Origin: Isoetes taiwanensis | Taxonomy: Eukaryota > Streptophyta > Lycopodiopsida > Isoetales > Isoetaceae | Direction: 5' to 3' | Assembly (NCBI GenBank): GCA_021234155.1 | Contig: JAJEKV010000141.1 | Location: 1,549,743-1,613,742 of the forward strand | Length of the DNA stretch: 64,000 nucleotides | Shown: in pieces, positions 1 to 11,692 of the stretch | Numbering within the stretch: position 1 is the stretch's first letter | How the letters are laid out: each line of letters starts with the position of its first letter | Made by a program: the position numbers and the translations under genes | The notes under the pieces: model-generated | Told to the model about the DNA's origin: nothing | Databases searched by the model: none | What the model saw: the letters and a program-made list of their open reading frames with translations, nothing else

Positions 1-432
1 TTACAACCAGTCTAAGCACAACTTGCCCTACCCTTAACCTTATTTTTACGTCCATTATTTATTCATGTAGCCTAACCTACAAATGTTGCAAGCTTCACAA
101 GTTGTGTTCATTTGTGATCCCGGGAGCAGCTGTAGAGGACCATACAGCTGGGAATTGGGAACTACTGGGACCATATAGCTGGGAACTGGGAACTAAAGGA
201 TTTAGGGTTCATCCATGGCGCCATTTTAGTTCAATGGTCACTCCAAAAAATAAGAAAAAGAAATGAAGAAAGAAATACGCATATTTTATTTAAATCGATT
301 TTAGGAATACATCTTACGAAATTGATTATTGATTATTGATTATTTTTTATATAATTAATTATTGTTACGAAATTTATTTTTGGGCACGCCTTTTAAGGAC
401 GTCATTATGGTGATTTTTGCCATGCAGCTGCC
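1..432. other. AT-rich intergenic sequence
   Basis: No gene is recognisable here. Around 120-200 there is a short imperfect direct repeat (two copies of a segment with 'gggaccatatagctggga'-like sequence). Positions 280-370 are A/T-rich low complexity. Confidence 0.5.
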
Positions 433-521
433 GCCAACGCCATAACCCGATCCGAGCTCTTCTTATTCCAACGCCATAACCCGATCTGATCCTCCTTCTC
501 CGCCAACGCCATAACCCGATC
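433..521. repeat. Three short direct repeats upstream of a small ORF
   Basis: The core CCAACGCCATAACCCGATC occurs three times, near 433, 468 and 502, with a period of about 34-35 bp. The last copy ends about 36 bp before the ATG at 557. Ordered copies just upstream of a start codon could be a protein-binding array or simple slippage; the sequence cannot tell which. Confidence 0.7.
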
Positions 522-556
522 CTCCTTCTCCACCTATTCCTCTCCCTATTCCGACA

Positions 557-850
557 ATGGCTCGGATAAAGACTATCGCCAGGAGGCCCACTGAAGAATC
601 TGTCGGATCTGCTCCACCCAAGGAAGAGGCTGTGGAAGAGCCCAAGGGCACCAAGCTGAAAGTTGTGGCGAAATTTTCGTGCATGGAAATGGTACACATG
701 CAAGATCACGGAGTTTATATCACTGAAAAAGTGCAGCAATGGGTTGATCGGGTTAATCTTGCTGAGGAGCGGCTTCTGGAGATGAAAATCCATGCCGAAG
801 GGAACATTCTCTATGTGCAGCTTAGGATGCCATCTCCGGGCAGTTGGTAA
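557..850 (+). CDS. Small ORF with histone-H3-tail-like N-terminus
   Basis: This is a 97-codon ORF opening on an ATG in a GC-richer patch. I do not recognise the product. Its first residues, MARIKTIARRPT, match the start of histone H3 (MARTKQTARKST) at 7 of 12 positions. These include the A1-R2 start, the lysine at the H3 K4 position, the A7-R8 pair and T11 (H3 numbering without the initiator Met). An acidic/proline stretch follows (residues 13-32), then a charged, possibly folded C-terminal half (residues 33-97) with no histone-fold similarity. It could be a transposon-encoded protein, since the neighbourhood is transposon-rich, or a chance ORF. No intron signals are needed to keep it open. 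Confidence 0.4.
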   Translation: MARIKTIARRPTEESVGSAPPKEEAVEEPKGTKLKVVAKFSCMEMVHMQDHGVYITEKVQQWVDRVNLAEERLLEMKIHAEGNILYVQLRMPSPGSW

Positions 851-881
851 AGCCACCTCCGTTATTCTCACCTCCATTATT

Positions 882-981
882 CTCGCCTTCGTTAAGTTAT
901 GCCTCCTCTGCCTCCTGGGCGTTTTTAGTTTCTCGCCTCCGTTAAGTTATGCCTCCTCTTCCTCCTGGACATTTTTAGTAG
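882..981. repeat. 50-bp tandem duplication
   Basis: Two copies (882-931 and 932-981) share CGTTAAGTTATGCCTCCTCT and a trailing TTTTTAGT with a few substitutions. They lie 3' of the small ORF and contain many CCTCC pyrimidine blocks. Confidence 0.75.
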
Positions 982-1713
982 CTTAGGTTTTCGTTTTGCC
1001 AGCTCTCCACAGTAAATACGAAATCTCCCTAACTTGTTTTGTAAAGCTCCTGGTCTAAATATTAAAACATGTGTTTGTTTTGTAAATGGCGTTGAAAACT
1101 GCCATGCGCAGGTGTGAACCTTCCTTTTTGTAACGTATAATATAATATGACATGGTTTTAGACATTGTTCTTGTCTTATTGTTTCTGTCTCTTAATATCT
1201 TTCTTTTATGTAATGTTGTTTTCCAAAATCAGTCTTCAAACAGTTTATATTTTGTTGTTTTCAAAATAGGATTTTGATTATGTCTTATGCCTTCACATTC
1301 TGCCCTTAAAAAAAAGAGTGTAGGGTAATAGCTACTGTTGTTTTGGAAGCATTTCATTTTGCTTCTGTAAATGCTGCAGAAATGAATAATCGAGCAATGA
1401 ACGTAAAGTTTCATTATTGCATTCAAAGTAAAGTTTAGATAAGATCACAGTTTCTACATGGAATGCATTAAGTAAAGCAAAGCAAATAGAACATGCTCGA
1501 GATTTATACAAGGCAGAAAACCTCTCTTAAACTTAAACTGCTGAACCCCTGCTGAAATGGTAGCTTTAATAAAAAATGATCATTGATAAAGTACTTGACA
1601 AATATCTGCCTGAACCTTATGCAATTCCTAGACCTTCTGCTTTCCTTTGTCACCTACAAAAAGAATGAAAGGGAAGAGACAGTTAGTAGCAGAATTCAAC
1701 CATTTGAAGACGT
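982..1713. other. Intergenic, AT-rich
   Basis: No coding signal was recognised. The segment is A/T-rich with short poly-T and poly-A runs. It sits between the small plus-strand ORF and the 3' end of the large minus-strand pseudogene. Confidence 0.5.
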
Positions 1714-4360
1714 CTAATTTAAGGTTACCCTACCAATATTCTGTTCACGCACAAACTTATTCAACTGTACTCTATCATTATCATGTAGATGGTAAACGTT
1801 TTTGGCAGGTTCATATCTTAAAGATGCAAGAGATATGATAGACTCGAGGTTTATAAGTCGATTATCGATCAGATCATAAGTAAACCAAGTGGACTTGCCG
1901 TCCTTGCTGCAATGTTTCCTGTAATATGCCAGATTTAATTGAACTTCAAAAGACGGGCGTTTAACTAAGTCCACGGGCTCTCTACTCTCTCTCCATGCAT
2001 TGCCAGACTTCCTCCTCATGCTAAGTACCTTACCAAGATACCAAACCTTATGAATTGCAACAGATTTGTTCCTTTTTCTCGCTGAAGCTTGTCTAGTTTG
2101 TGGTGCCACCATGGATTCCACTGGTTCCTCGAAGTACACTGCACAATCTATCCCAATGCCGAGCAGAGTTTGTGCATCAACATTACTTTCTTCAATAGAG
2201 TATATCATAGTCTTAACCCTCGTCAGCCTGTCCTTTGATAGCCACGGATTCCCATTCAAATGGCTCACTATAGTTGACTTAAAGATTTTCTTACCTTCCA
2301 TAACAACATGCCAAGATACATGAGATGGCTTCCTCCTTTCACATTCATCTAACATTTTGTCAAACACATGTCGTAATTCAGACCTGGCCACATCATTCTC
2401 ACTAACTACCTCGTTCCCTGAATCTTCACCTTGAATCTCCATATTCTCTTCCATGGCATCGGTCTCATCTCCCAATGTGGTAGAGCTCAGGTCTATCACA
2501 TGACTACTCTGAAACCAATCCTCGAACTTCCATGGCTCACTAAACCAGCCATCACTGTCCTCAATTGTAATGCCCTTCTTTTAAGGCCTCAATAATCTTG
2601 TCATCCGTATCCACGCTATTGTAATCTGCAAGGTTACAGGTCAGCACATTCCCATTGGTATCTACTTTCTTTTCTAACTCTTGCCAAATGTGCTCTTGCT
2701 TAGCATGTGCTGCAGGAAACAAGAGGGTAGTGGCAGCTTGAAACTCAGAAATATGATTGAGAGCAGAGGCACTCTCCAATAAGTCTGCCCCGTCATAGGC
2801 TCTTTCGTTACGCACCATGCCACCGACTTTCGCATACATCCGATCCCGTGCACTGTAAGGGCAACTCTAAATGCCCAAATTCATCTCTAAAATACTTTAT
2901 TAGCAAAGACAAAGAAAATGGCATGACAATTGCACGCCTATAAAGGTTTCCCGACTAATGAAGTTCTTACTCAACTAATGCGTGTGTGGTTCTTCAACCG
3001 TGAGCCTCCAAAGCTCGTTATGCACGGTTAAGAATATGGAATCATTGCCATACTCCTAAAGTTTTAAAGATCAAACCAAATTGAAAGTAGCAAACAGATT
3101 CCAATTCACCTAAAGAAGAAGGACACCGATTTTAACAGCCTTTAACCCGAGCCCTCAAGTCCAAAGTAGGTGAGAGGAAGATGTCAATATATGATGCCAC
3201 GACTTCCAAATAAACTTTTTTGTGCCCAAATTCTCGCGATCGGTGGGCCGCGGAACCATTGCCGAAGTTCGTCCAAGCATTGTGAACCTTTCTAGAGGCA
3301 AGGCATTGCGCAGCCCTCCAGTTTTGCCTATCCTGGTGCTTCACATCTCCAAGTTCCAGCCCATGCTTCCCTTGGCATAACTCAAAGACATGGTATATGT
3401 CATTGAGAGTCACTAACTCGTTCCCTAAATACAATCTTCTAGAGGCACTAATGGGATTAACAAGCTTCTTACCGTTGTGCACGAAATCTTGGTCATGCAG
3501 CCCATAAACATCCTTATTTCTCGGGGCACTTAGTGGCCAATCATCCCATGAAACCTCGAATGTGCTTTCTTGTGCAGACCTGGATGTATAATCTTCAAAC
3601 ATGCATGCTCTTCTCCTCGAGTCTCCATCCGAGCTGTGGCCGATTAGAGGGCCAACAACCATTCTCAAATGCACATTCCACAACTCTTGGATTTGCTGCC
3701 ACTGACGTCTAACCTCAAGGTAATCAAATCTGTTACATGTTAGAATAATAGCAAGGACAAGTCTGGGCAGCTTTCTATGCAAGGGATTCACGATAAGAAC
3801 TCTTGCATAGTGGGAAATGGCATTCTCCTCGAAGGCATTCAAAATGATGTTGTAGCCCTCTTCATTGGAGCCAATTAACACCTCAAATGTGCCATTGCAA
3901 GCATGCCCTTCTTTCTTTCCACAAAAGCCAAGCAAGCAGTCATCTCTCGGAATCCAACGGACAGCCCGCTTTATGACGCCTTCGCCCCGATTCGGCCACA
4001 ATTGCCGGAACTCCCCCAAATCCAAGGCTTGGCATTGCATGTGTCGAAAGTGTAGACCGAAAGCAAGATGCTTGAATGTTTCTTTTCTAAGACCGACCTT
4101 GTAAAAGAAGCTTTCTCGTGTGGAGCGCATAGTGGTGGACATACTCGGACCTGCAAAATTGAGAGAAAGAAAATTGTGCATTCTTCTCCCTCCCCATATC
4201 TTAATTGTTTCAAACAATGCCTTCGTGGTTTCCCTATATTATGCCAGGTCTGATTATGTTTTGAGCTATGTCCCTCAGAAAATCCCAAAGAGCTGGTTTT
4301 CCACTAAATTTTCCTTGCCGATGTGCCTCCACTATGTCCTGGCAGAATTTGCTGACATCT
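1714..4360 (-). pseudogene. Large multi-domain gene, 3' part (transposase-like core and C-terminal domain), frameshifted
   Basis: This is the downstream half of a gene continuing from 11690-13545; the CACTA element separates the halves. Minus-strand open segments in order are about 4360-4250, 4240-3132, 3130-2840 (short pieces in several frames), 2839-2561 and 2499-1714. Landmarks are LWDFLRDIAQNI near 4290, GRRMHNF, GFCGKKEGHAC, then NPLHRKLPRL, TCNRFDYLEVRRQW and GPLIGHSSDGDSRRR. These are followed by HDQDFVHNGKKLVNP, DRQNW, KVGGMVRNERAYD, and DYNSVDTDDKIIEALKEG. The C-terminal 260 codons are charged, with one YDL..IDN motif. From memory the order matches an uncharacterised multi-copy family annotated in cnidarian and other invertebrate genomes. 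An RNase-H-like transposase ancestry is my guess. At least three frame changes (about 4245, 3130 and 2840-2900) suggest a pseudogene unless some mark small introns or assembly indels. Confidence 0.7.
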
Positions 4361-4404
4361 CACTACAAGAGGAAGGGGGTATTAGAGTCAGTTTTAGAGT
4401 CAGA
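4358..4404. repeat. CACTA left TIR with TSD
   Basis: The target-site copy TCT (4358-4360) is followed by a 44-bp terminal inverted repeat starting CACTACAAGAGGAAGGGGG. It pairs with 11646-11689 with two mismatches. Confidence 0.95.
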
Positions 4405-4494
4405 CCCTATTTATAAACTTAGACAGAAAAAAATAGAAAAAAGTCCCTAAACTGATGCTATGGCTGTCTCTACAACTGACTCTAAGCTCTGTCG

Positions 4495-4990
4495 TTTAAA
4501 CGTCAGAAATAGCGTCAGAATTTAGCATCAATTTTGCATCAGACATAGAGTCACGATTAGAGTCAATCATAGTGTTAGAATTAGAGACAACTTTATCATC
4601 AGCATTAGAGTTAACAGTAGAGTCAACCATAGTGTTAGAATTAGAGTCAACCATAGAGTTAGAATTAGAGACATCTCTGCCATCAGCATTAGAGTCACTC
4701 ATGGTGTTAGAATTAGAGTCAGCTCGACCATCACAATTAGAGTCAGTATAGAGTCACAATTAGAGTCATTCATAATGTTAGAACTAGAGTCAACTCTATC
4801 ATCACAATTAGAGTCTAATTTAGGCAGCCTTAACATCGGTTTGAGGGTCGATTAAGGCCAAAATTTTTAGGCAGACTTAGCATCAGTTTGAGGGTCGAAA
4901 GTAGCGTCAGAATAGAGTATCTGTAGCATTAGATTTAGAGTCAGTCAATATGTCACAATAATGTCGATTCTAATGTCAGGATAGACGACA
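4495..4990. repeat. Left subterminal repeat array of the CACTA element
   Basis: There are more than ten imperfect copies of a 10-20-bp motif, with cores such as TTAGAGTCA, AGTGTTAGAA, AGCGTCAGA and ATAGAGTCA. They are spaced a few to 25 bp apart and mostly in one orientation. Such arrays are the usual binding sites for the small CACTA-encoded protein. Confidence 0.8.
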
Positions 4991-4999
4991 GTCTTTGAG

Positions 5000-7564
5000 T
5001 TAGTTATAGCCATGGTTGTAACATACATAGCATACCATACACATACAATACATATTCTAAGTATTAAAATATTCTACATTTTTTAAGAAATACATAAAAT
5101 ACATATATTAAAAAATAAAAATACATAGAATACTTAAAATACTTCGATATTTGTATTGCAAAGAAGTTAGTTTATTGAGTTTACGACATGCAAGTATCAC
5201 ACATGATCCAAATCCAAAAATTAAAACACAATTGACACTTAAATATTCTTCATAGTTTGTTGTTAGATTAAAACGTAATAATTCAATGCAATTAGTAATC
5301 GGTTTTTTTTCTACTTCATCGTTAGAGGATTCGGGTTGTAGTGTCATCATAGTTGTCCATGGCATCATCAAAGTCTTCATTCTCTTCATCTCCTCCGTCA
5401 TCATTGCCATCTTAAACGTTGCATACAAACAGCAAGAGCTCTTCTAGTAAGTAGAGCGTGATGACTTCCTGTGTCGCTTGTTCACACAAATCCCACAAAG
5501 GAGATTCCTCGAAAGTGGCATGGTTTTTAATTGAGGATACCGCAGCATGTTCGATTAATAATTTCAACATGAAAAAATAATGCAAACTTGCTAGGCAAGA
5601 GGGTAATAATTTTTACCTCCTCAAAAACTAACTCTAAAGGGTTCATTTTCAAGTCATTGCTCAACAATAAGTTCGCCTACTAATTTGCATAGCATCCGCA
5701 AGAGGCGCATGTTACATCGAAAAGAGATTAGATTTATTGCTAGCTATAAAAGCAACCAACAATGACCAAGTTATCTCAAAGAAAGATCCTATCTAGAGAC
5801 CAACTTAAAGATTAAGGCAACAGAATCTATGTAGTCTATTAAAGGCAATCCTTAAGGTGCCATCTACTTAATATCTGCCAAGCCTTTGAAACCTACACTC
5901 ATCCAATTGCATATATTCCTAGTCACATCCCTTTGAAGTAATAATCATACAAGCATTCAACATCACTTATTATGTAAATAGCATCACGGATCTACCAAGT
6001 TATCTTGACCGCTCAGAGCATAGAACTTCTCACAAAGGCATATTAAGACCATTTCAAAATCATGTCCTATCCATAAAACGTTTTAATAAATCACTATTTC
6101 TAGTCTTCCAACCACGATGCTATTATCCTCTATGAAAAATACCACATGTGGCACGATTTTAAGATATTATATCTTTGAACCGCTAATAACCATGAGCAGT
6201 CTATTCCAGAACTATTTCTAAACCCGAGCAATGAATATGAGAAAGAAATTCTAGAAGTTACCTACCGATTCGGCATTTGCTCTTCGTGACTGCTAATAAC
6301 CAACTACAATGGAATGACAGAGCATCTACCAAAACAAAAAAATGTGCCCATTTGCTCTCTTGTGAGGTTGAAATGATAGAACATTGAATTGAGAACCGCC
6401 ACTCACTTGTTTTGAGGCCGAAATCAATGTATTGTACCGAAAATGCCTTTTACCTAAAAAAAAATGCAGGTTAAAACAGATTAGAAGCAAGAATCGACCA
6501 AACTAAGGCTTTTACAAAGACATACCTAAACCCTAGCCATTATTTTTTCTGGATGAACAAAACCCTACGGAGGCATCCATTCGCCATCGCCATCCCTCCG
6601 CCCTTTGCTAGTCTTTCCTTCCTTCTACCATTACCTTTTCGCCATCTCTTTGTCGCCTTTGTTTTGAAAAATCCTCCATATCTCGCTTCCTTTTGCCATT
6701 TTTTTAAAAGGCTGATAACCTCCCCGTTATCAGCCATCCTTCCCCTTTCTTTGATTTTCCTTTCACATTCTTTTGTTTTGCCTTTTTTTCTTTGCCCCCA
6801 TGTCTTTTTTCTCCCATCCCGCTTTTTGCTATGCTAGCTTTCACAACATCTGGGCAATCATCTTTGCATATCTTTTTTTTGCCTTGCCATGTTTACCCCA
6901 TAACTAGGCCTGTATATTTGAGACATTCATTTTCCATTGCCCCCCTCTCCCTCTTATTTCGTACCTTTCAAAAAACAATTTGCCTTAACAATTGGATGAG
7001 CCTTCTCGAGGTTGCATATTTACACCATATGAATTTTTTTTTATGCCTTACTCAGGAAAGGTTACCCATACGTGGAGGGCCAGAGTAGCCCCACTGAGCG
7101 ATGTGGATGTGTCCGCTTGGAGTGCCCCTTTTTATTTACCTTATTATTTATTATTGAGTTGTATGTGCTACATCTTATGGTCGAGGGGGCGTTGTATCTC
7201 TTCTTTTCGGTTGATATAGAAGAGGTGAGAGTGTGGCTACAACTTTATGTTAATGCTGCATGTACAGTTAATTGTGTAGTAGTAGATTGAATAGTTTGTA
7301 TTGTTTGACTTCATATAACCTAAGTCAATGATCTTGTATGTCATAGGACAACATAGGGTTTGGGGATGAGGAAGAACAAATTTTAGTTGTTGGGGCTTAT
7401 ATAGCATAATTTGAAGTATTGACAATATTTATCTACAGGCTTCTACAATATGTCGTTGATAATGCAATTCAGGTACTTAATTTGAACATGTTACTATTTC
7501 TATGGAATATTTTGAGATTCCTTTTTGAGTCTTAATCTCTTTATCCCCTTCTATGGCGCATCAG
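5000..7564. other. CACTA interior, no recognised gene
   Basis: AT-rich sequence with only short ORFs (under 110 codons) that I cannot assign. Around 6540-6950 is a pyrimidine-rich stretch that opens several frames without coding character. Confidence 0.5.
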
Positions 7565-7803
7565 GGGCCTGGAATATACCTTTAGCCTTTCTCACTGCTA
7601 TAATTCTTCCTATAGTTGGTAATGCCACAGAACATGCCAGTGCGATAATGTTTGCGCTTAAGGACAAGCTTCTAAACATTGCCCATTTGTCTGTTAAAGT
7701 TCAACATTTTGAATAGGCTGATTAATACATTAGAATGGCTCGTGTACAGGACATCTCTTTAGGTGCGGCCATTGGTTCCTCAACTCAAATATCTATGTTC
7801 GTG
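7565..7803 (+). pseudogene. Captured fragment of a vacuolar cation/proton exchanger (CAX) gene
   Basis: Two exon-like pieces are visible. The first (7565-7671, after a TCAG acceptor) encodes AWNIPLAFL, then [21 protein letters not shown]. The second (7750-7803, after TACAG and before a GTAAGT donor) encodes DISLGAAIGSSTQISMFV. GNAxEHA and GSxTQISxFV are hallmark Ca2+/H+ antiporter segments (CAX family, tonoplast), normally contiguous across this join. About 78 bp separates the pieces; the acceptor is good but the first donor is not a GT, so that splice looks damaged. No other CAX exons were found nearby. The fragment lies wholly inside the CACTA element, so capture by the transposon is the natural explanation. 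Confidence 0.82.
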
Positions 7804-10800
7804 GTAAGTATTTTATTCTGGCCAGTGCCAGTGCATCACCTTAGATGTTTAATATAAAATATTCTAAAAACTTGTCATTTTGCCTATGAGCTCATTTGGA
7901 ATCCTTTGATCTCATCGAGGCTATAATCTTAATTTGTCATAGCTGCCTTTTGCCTATTACATGTTTATAGATATTGATTGCTGCTTTGATGCTTTGTACT
8001 AATTTAAGAGCTAATGAACTTTGCAGTTCATGTCTAAATACACAAACTCAAAGTACACAAATTGCCATAACCTTGCAACGCAATGTACTTGTCAATCGTG
8101 AAAACCTTTAGTAACATGAATCAATAACGTCATCATATAGCCCTCGTAAAATGTCAATAATATCTAAATGCCATCGTATAGGCCTATCACATAGCATTGA
8201 AATTCGCACCCTTTCCATAGCACGAAAGGAGCAATATACAAAGATGCTCCACATTAGGCTAATAGATTGCAACCCTTCTACGTAACTCTTCTACTCCTAA
8301 TAATCAACACATGAATGCTTTGGCTAGTATAATGTTGTGAATGTCATGTAGATATAGGTGGAAGTATATAAGACGTGAGTTATTGTGAATGTCTCGAAGA
8401 GTTATTGCCATGCCTATCCTCAATGATTCTAACCGGTGACACCCAAGGATCATCATCCGATATTCCACTTCCTCGTGAGTTGGAGTTGATTGACCCAGTT
8501 GAAGAAACCATTGACCACTTCCAGCATGATTCACAATTAGAGGACCATCAAGGCCTTGGCAAGGTCTCCAATGCATAGCCCAGAACATTGTATACTTGAT
8601 GACTACTTTGATGAGGAACGACACCAAAAATGGGACAGAGAGACATGTATAGCGGCTCCCTTTGCAATTGGATGATGATGAAATAGAAGAAGTTGAGCAG
8701 AAAATAAACTCAAGTCAACCTCAGGTGGATATAAAAATGCGAGATGATCGACAATGTCCAAGAACAACAAAAGAAAGATCCTGAAAGTGGGTCCAAGTGT
8801 CCAAATGCAAACAAAGGAGCTCCAAAAGAAGACACCCCTAAGAATGGAACTAATGCCCATACAGATTCAGATAGAAGAATGAATTCAAGTGGAACCAAAT
8901 GGGCAAGACATCATGTAATACAAACATTATCTACCAAATGCATATGACAAAAATACACATCAACCATTTGTGTAGAATGTCGAGACCAAATAACCAGATA
9001 TAAATGACATTGTAGACGCCGAGGATAAGGCAATTTTAAGATGAACATCACGCCGCCAACTATACAATCTAGAGAATGAAATATGGCAATCAACAAACAA
9101 CCGAGAAGCAACGAAATTATGAATGATCCCAATCTTCTGAGCCAGAGGATGCAAACATGACGAATGTGCATAGCAAAAGCTTTCATAAAAATGACGATTC
9201 GAGTTACATAGAAATGCATCGAATCCAGAACCGATGATAAGCCCAGGTGAAACCATACCTATAGGTTGTGGTTAAGCAATCGAACTATGAACAATCCCAA
9301 AGCTAAAAAACTTTTGAAGAGGAGAAAAAACGCTTTACAAAACTCCAATTGGACGAGGAGGAAATGAACCAGAGCACCCGACAATAAGAATGGAAATATT
9401 TCAATAACGTGACAAGAATCGTTAGAAAGATCCCGCGATTTCGCGCTCAAGTCCCCATGATAGAAGTATAAAGCCGAGAAACATCTCGCCTCGTAACGAA
9501 GGGGACATGAACTCCAAAAGATGTATAACGACAAAATAAAGTCACCAACCCGGTGCATAGTGATCATGTTCGACTCATGATGTTACAAAGAATACCATGC
9601 AAACTTCAGATTAAAAAGGCGATACAAACCCTACGTTAGTAAATAATGAAGAAAAATATATATATTTGTAAGAAGGGTCTTATGATTATCCACGTGGCTA
9701 AAGACCTAACCAAATAGTATGCAACAAAGTAGCCTAATGCATGCATGACTATACGAAGCAAGACGGAATTGAAAAATCGAATAAGAACCACTAGAATGCA
9801 CATGCATAAGTGACTGATAAAAAACAATGCTTGATAAAACCGAAGCCATCCTTTTGAAATAAATCAAACAATGCAATGCAACCTTTGTACGAGGGAACAA
9901 AATTATATGAAAAAAACGTAGTAGTGTCATAATGGGAACTAGAGCCTAGAGCAAATGAACCAGAAAGTCAACGCGTGATAACCACTACACGGTACTACAA
10001 ACCGGAGGGCACCGCAGCAGACTAAGGAGAAACTAGCTGTAATAATAAGGATGCCAAGGTGGATTTGAAGGTAAAAATCAAACCCAAAATAATGCTTAAG
10101 GGTTTTAAAAACTATAGGAGAATTAAAACTATAGGAGAATGTGAGCACCTGAACCGGGGCTCACCATTGAAGGCCATCGAAATCGGCGGCGAGCCGTGGC
10201 CGGCTACTATGTGATCCGGAGATGTCCTGGATGGTCGCCACGCCCGGATGTCCGGATCCGGATCGAGACTTCTTGGCCTTTTCGTGGACGAAGTTCTCTT
10301 ATGGCCCCCAAGCATGGCCGAACCCGCAAACCAAACAAAGGAAAAAAGAACCGCCGAACCAACGGGCCATGATAGAAGCTCCTTGAAGAGATGGAAGCGA
10401 AGCCTCAAGCGGATGGAAGACGATTGTGGATGGAATAGAAGAAACTTGTGGAGGCAAAAGAGAAAGAATAAAAAGGGAGCTCAAGAGAACGCTGATGATT
10501 GGACCGTAAGAATGAAGCAAAGATAAATAGGCGGAGAGGAGGACGCCCCATCCAAGGAATGTCGGTTCTATTGCTATCTAATAGAACCGCGGGCATTACT
10601 AAAGACTAGTTCAATGATTATTTTTTTAAGTATATGTCATTGTCGTTGAGGAATATTGTGTTGAGATCCTCTTGATACAATTGCTAATATTATGTATTGG
10701 TGACCACCTAAATCATATGAGACAAGTATGATAATGCACACTTTATTGTATATTCATAGCCTTGGCAATCTTGTTCTAGCCACATAGGTATGTATGAAAT

Positions 10801-10989
10801 GAGGACTTTTGAGAAAATGAAAAATGTAGAGAAAGAGTAGTTATATTAAGAGTGTATAGACAAATGGTTATTTGAATAGATGGCAAGTGTCTCTTTTGGT
10901 ATCTTTGCATATGGGATTATTCAAAAGGCTTAAAACGAATAGTAAAGTGCATGACTATAAGTAGAGTGCATACGATATGAGTCAATGGT
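7804..10989. other. CACTA interior, degraded, no recognised gene
   Basis: Many short ORFs appear on both strands and none exceeds about 110 codons. Between about 8640 and 10560 the plus strand has a lysine-rich frame interrupted by many stops, which may be a decayed ORF. I cannot match it to a CACTA protein or to anything else. Confidence 0.45.
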
Positions 10990-11570
10990 ATAAAGTTAGA
11001 CATAGAATCAATGATAGCATCAACTCTAGACAAATGTACAAACAAAAGTTAGATCACATGTTAGCATGAGTAGTAGAGTTCGTATTCTTTGAAATGAGTC
11101 AACAGTAGCATCAGACATAGGGTTAGAAATAGAGTCAATAGTAGCATCTAATATAGAGTCACTGATAGAGTTAGAATTGAAACTAATGATAGTGTCAGAC
11201 ATAGCGTCAGAAGTAGAGGTCAACATAAAGTCAAGCATAGCGTCAATTGTATGGTCAGAACTAGAGTCAGATGACATGTATGCTTGAACCTAATGCCAAC
11301 ACCTTTGACTCATAGTGCATCAGCTGTTACGTCAGTTATAACGTCAGTTATAGCATTAGATTGGTTAAAATGATATAGCATCATCTTTACAGTCAGACAT
11401 AACGTCAAAATTAGAGTCAGATGACAGGTATATATGAACCTAATGTTAACACCTTTGACTCATCGTGCATCAGCTTCTACCTCAGCTATAACGTCAGCTG
11501 TAGCGTCAGATTGGTTAAAATGATATAGCATCATCCATAAAGTCAGATATAGCGTCAGAATTAGCAGCAG
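10990..11570. repeat. Right subterminal repeat array of the CACTA element
   Basis: Repeated cores ATAGCATCA, ATAGCGTCAG, TAGAGTCA and similar match the left array. A longer duplication is also visible: about 11265-11400 and 11418-11540 share a segment beginning AGATGACA..GTAT and including CTCAT.GTGCATCAGCT. Confidence 0.75.
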
Positions 11571-11645
11571 AGAAATATCTAACTATAAGTGCTGCTAATA
11601 ACTACAGAACATTGTTTTCACCTCAAAAAACACCAGAAATATCCT

Positions 11646-11692
11646 TCTGACGCTAAAACTGACTCTAATACCCCCTTTCTCTTGTAGTGTCT
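11646..11692. repeat. CACTA right TIR with TSD
   Basis: The 44-bp inverted repeat ends at the TAGTG of 11685-11689, followed by the second TCT target-site copy at 11690-11692. Confidence 0.95.

Larger units (their letters stand above)
4361..11689. mobile_element. CACTA (En/Spm, CMC) DNA transposon, complete ends, non-autonomous
   Basis: The element is 7,329 bp. Both termini read CACTA inward, in 44-bp inverted repeats with two mismatches. The flanking 3-bp duplication is TCT (4358-4360 and 11690-11692). The 3-bp duplication and CACTA termini define the superfamily. Subterminal zones at both ends are packed with AGAGTCA/AGCGTCA-type repeats, as expected for TNPA-like binding sites. I found no recognisable TNP2 transposase or TNPA ORF. 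The interior holds only short broken ORFs and a captured CAX gene fragment (7565-7803). It therefore looks dependent on another copy for movement. The near-identical TIRs and clean TSD argue for a fairly recent insertion. Confidence 0.93.

Noticed and set aside
4120-4170. Splice acceptor TTTGCAG at 4151 as an exon start in the large gene
   Set aside because: The sequence upstream in the same frame (FETIKIWGGRRMHNF) fits the family's conserved order, so the acceptor-like site probably lies inside an exon.
8603-10596. Series of short minus-strand ORFs rich in hydrophobic residues
   Set aside because: They overlap in several frames, lack conserved motifs or starts, and are the complement of a lysine/arginine-rich plus-strand composition. 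No support as genes.
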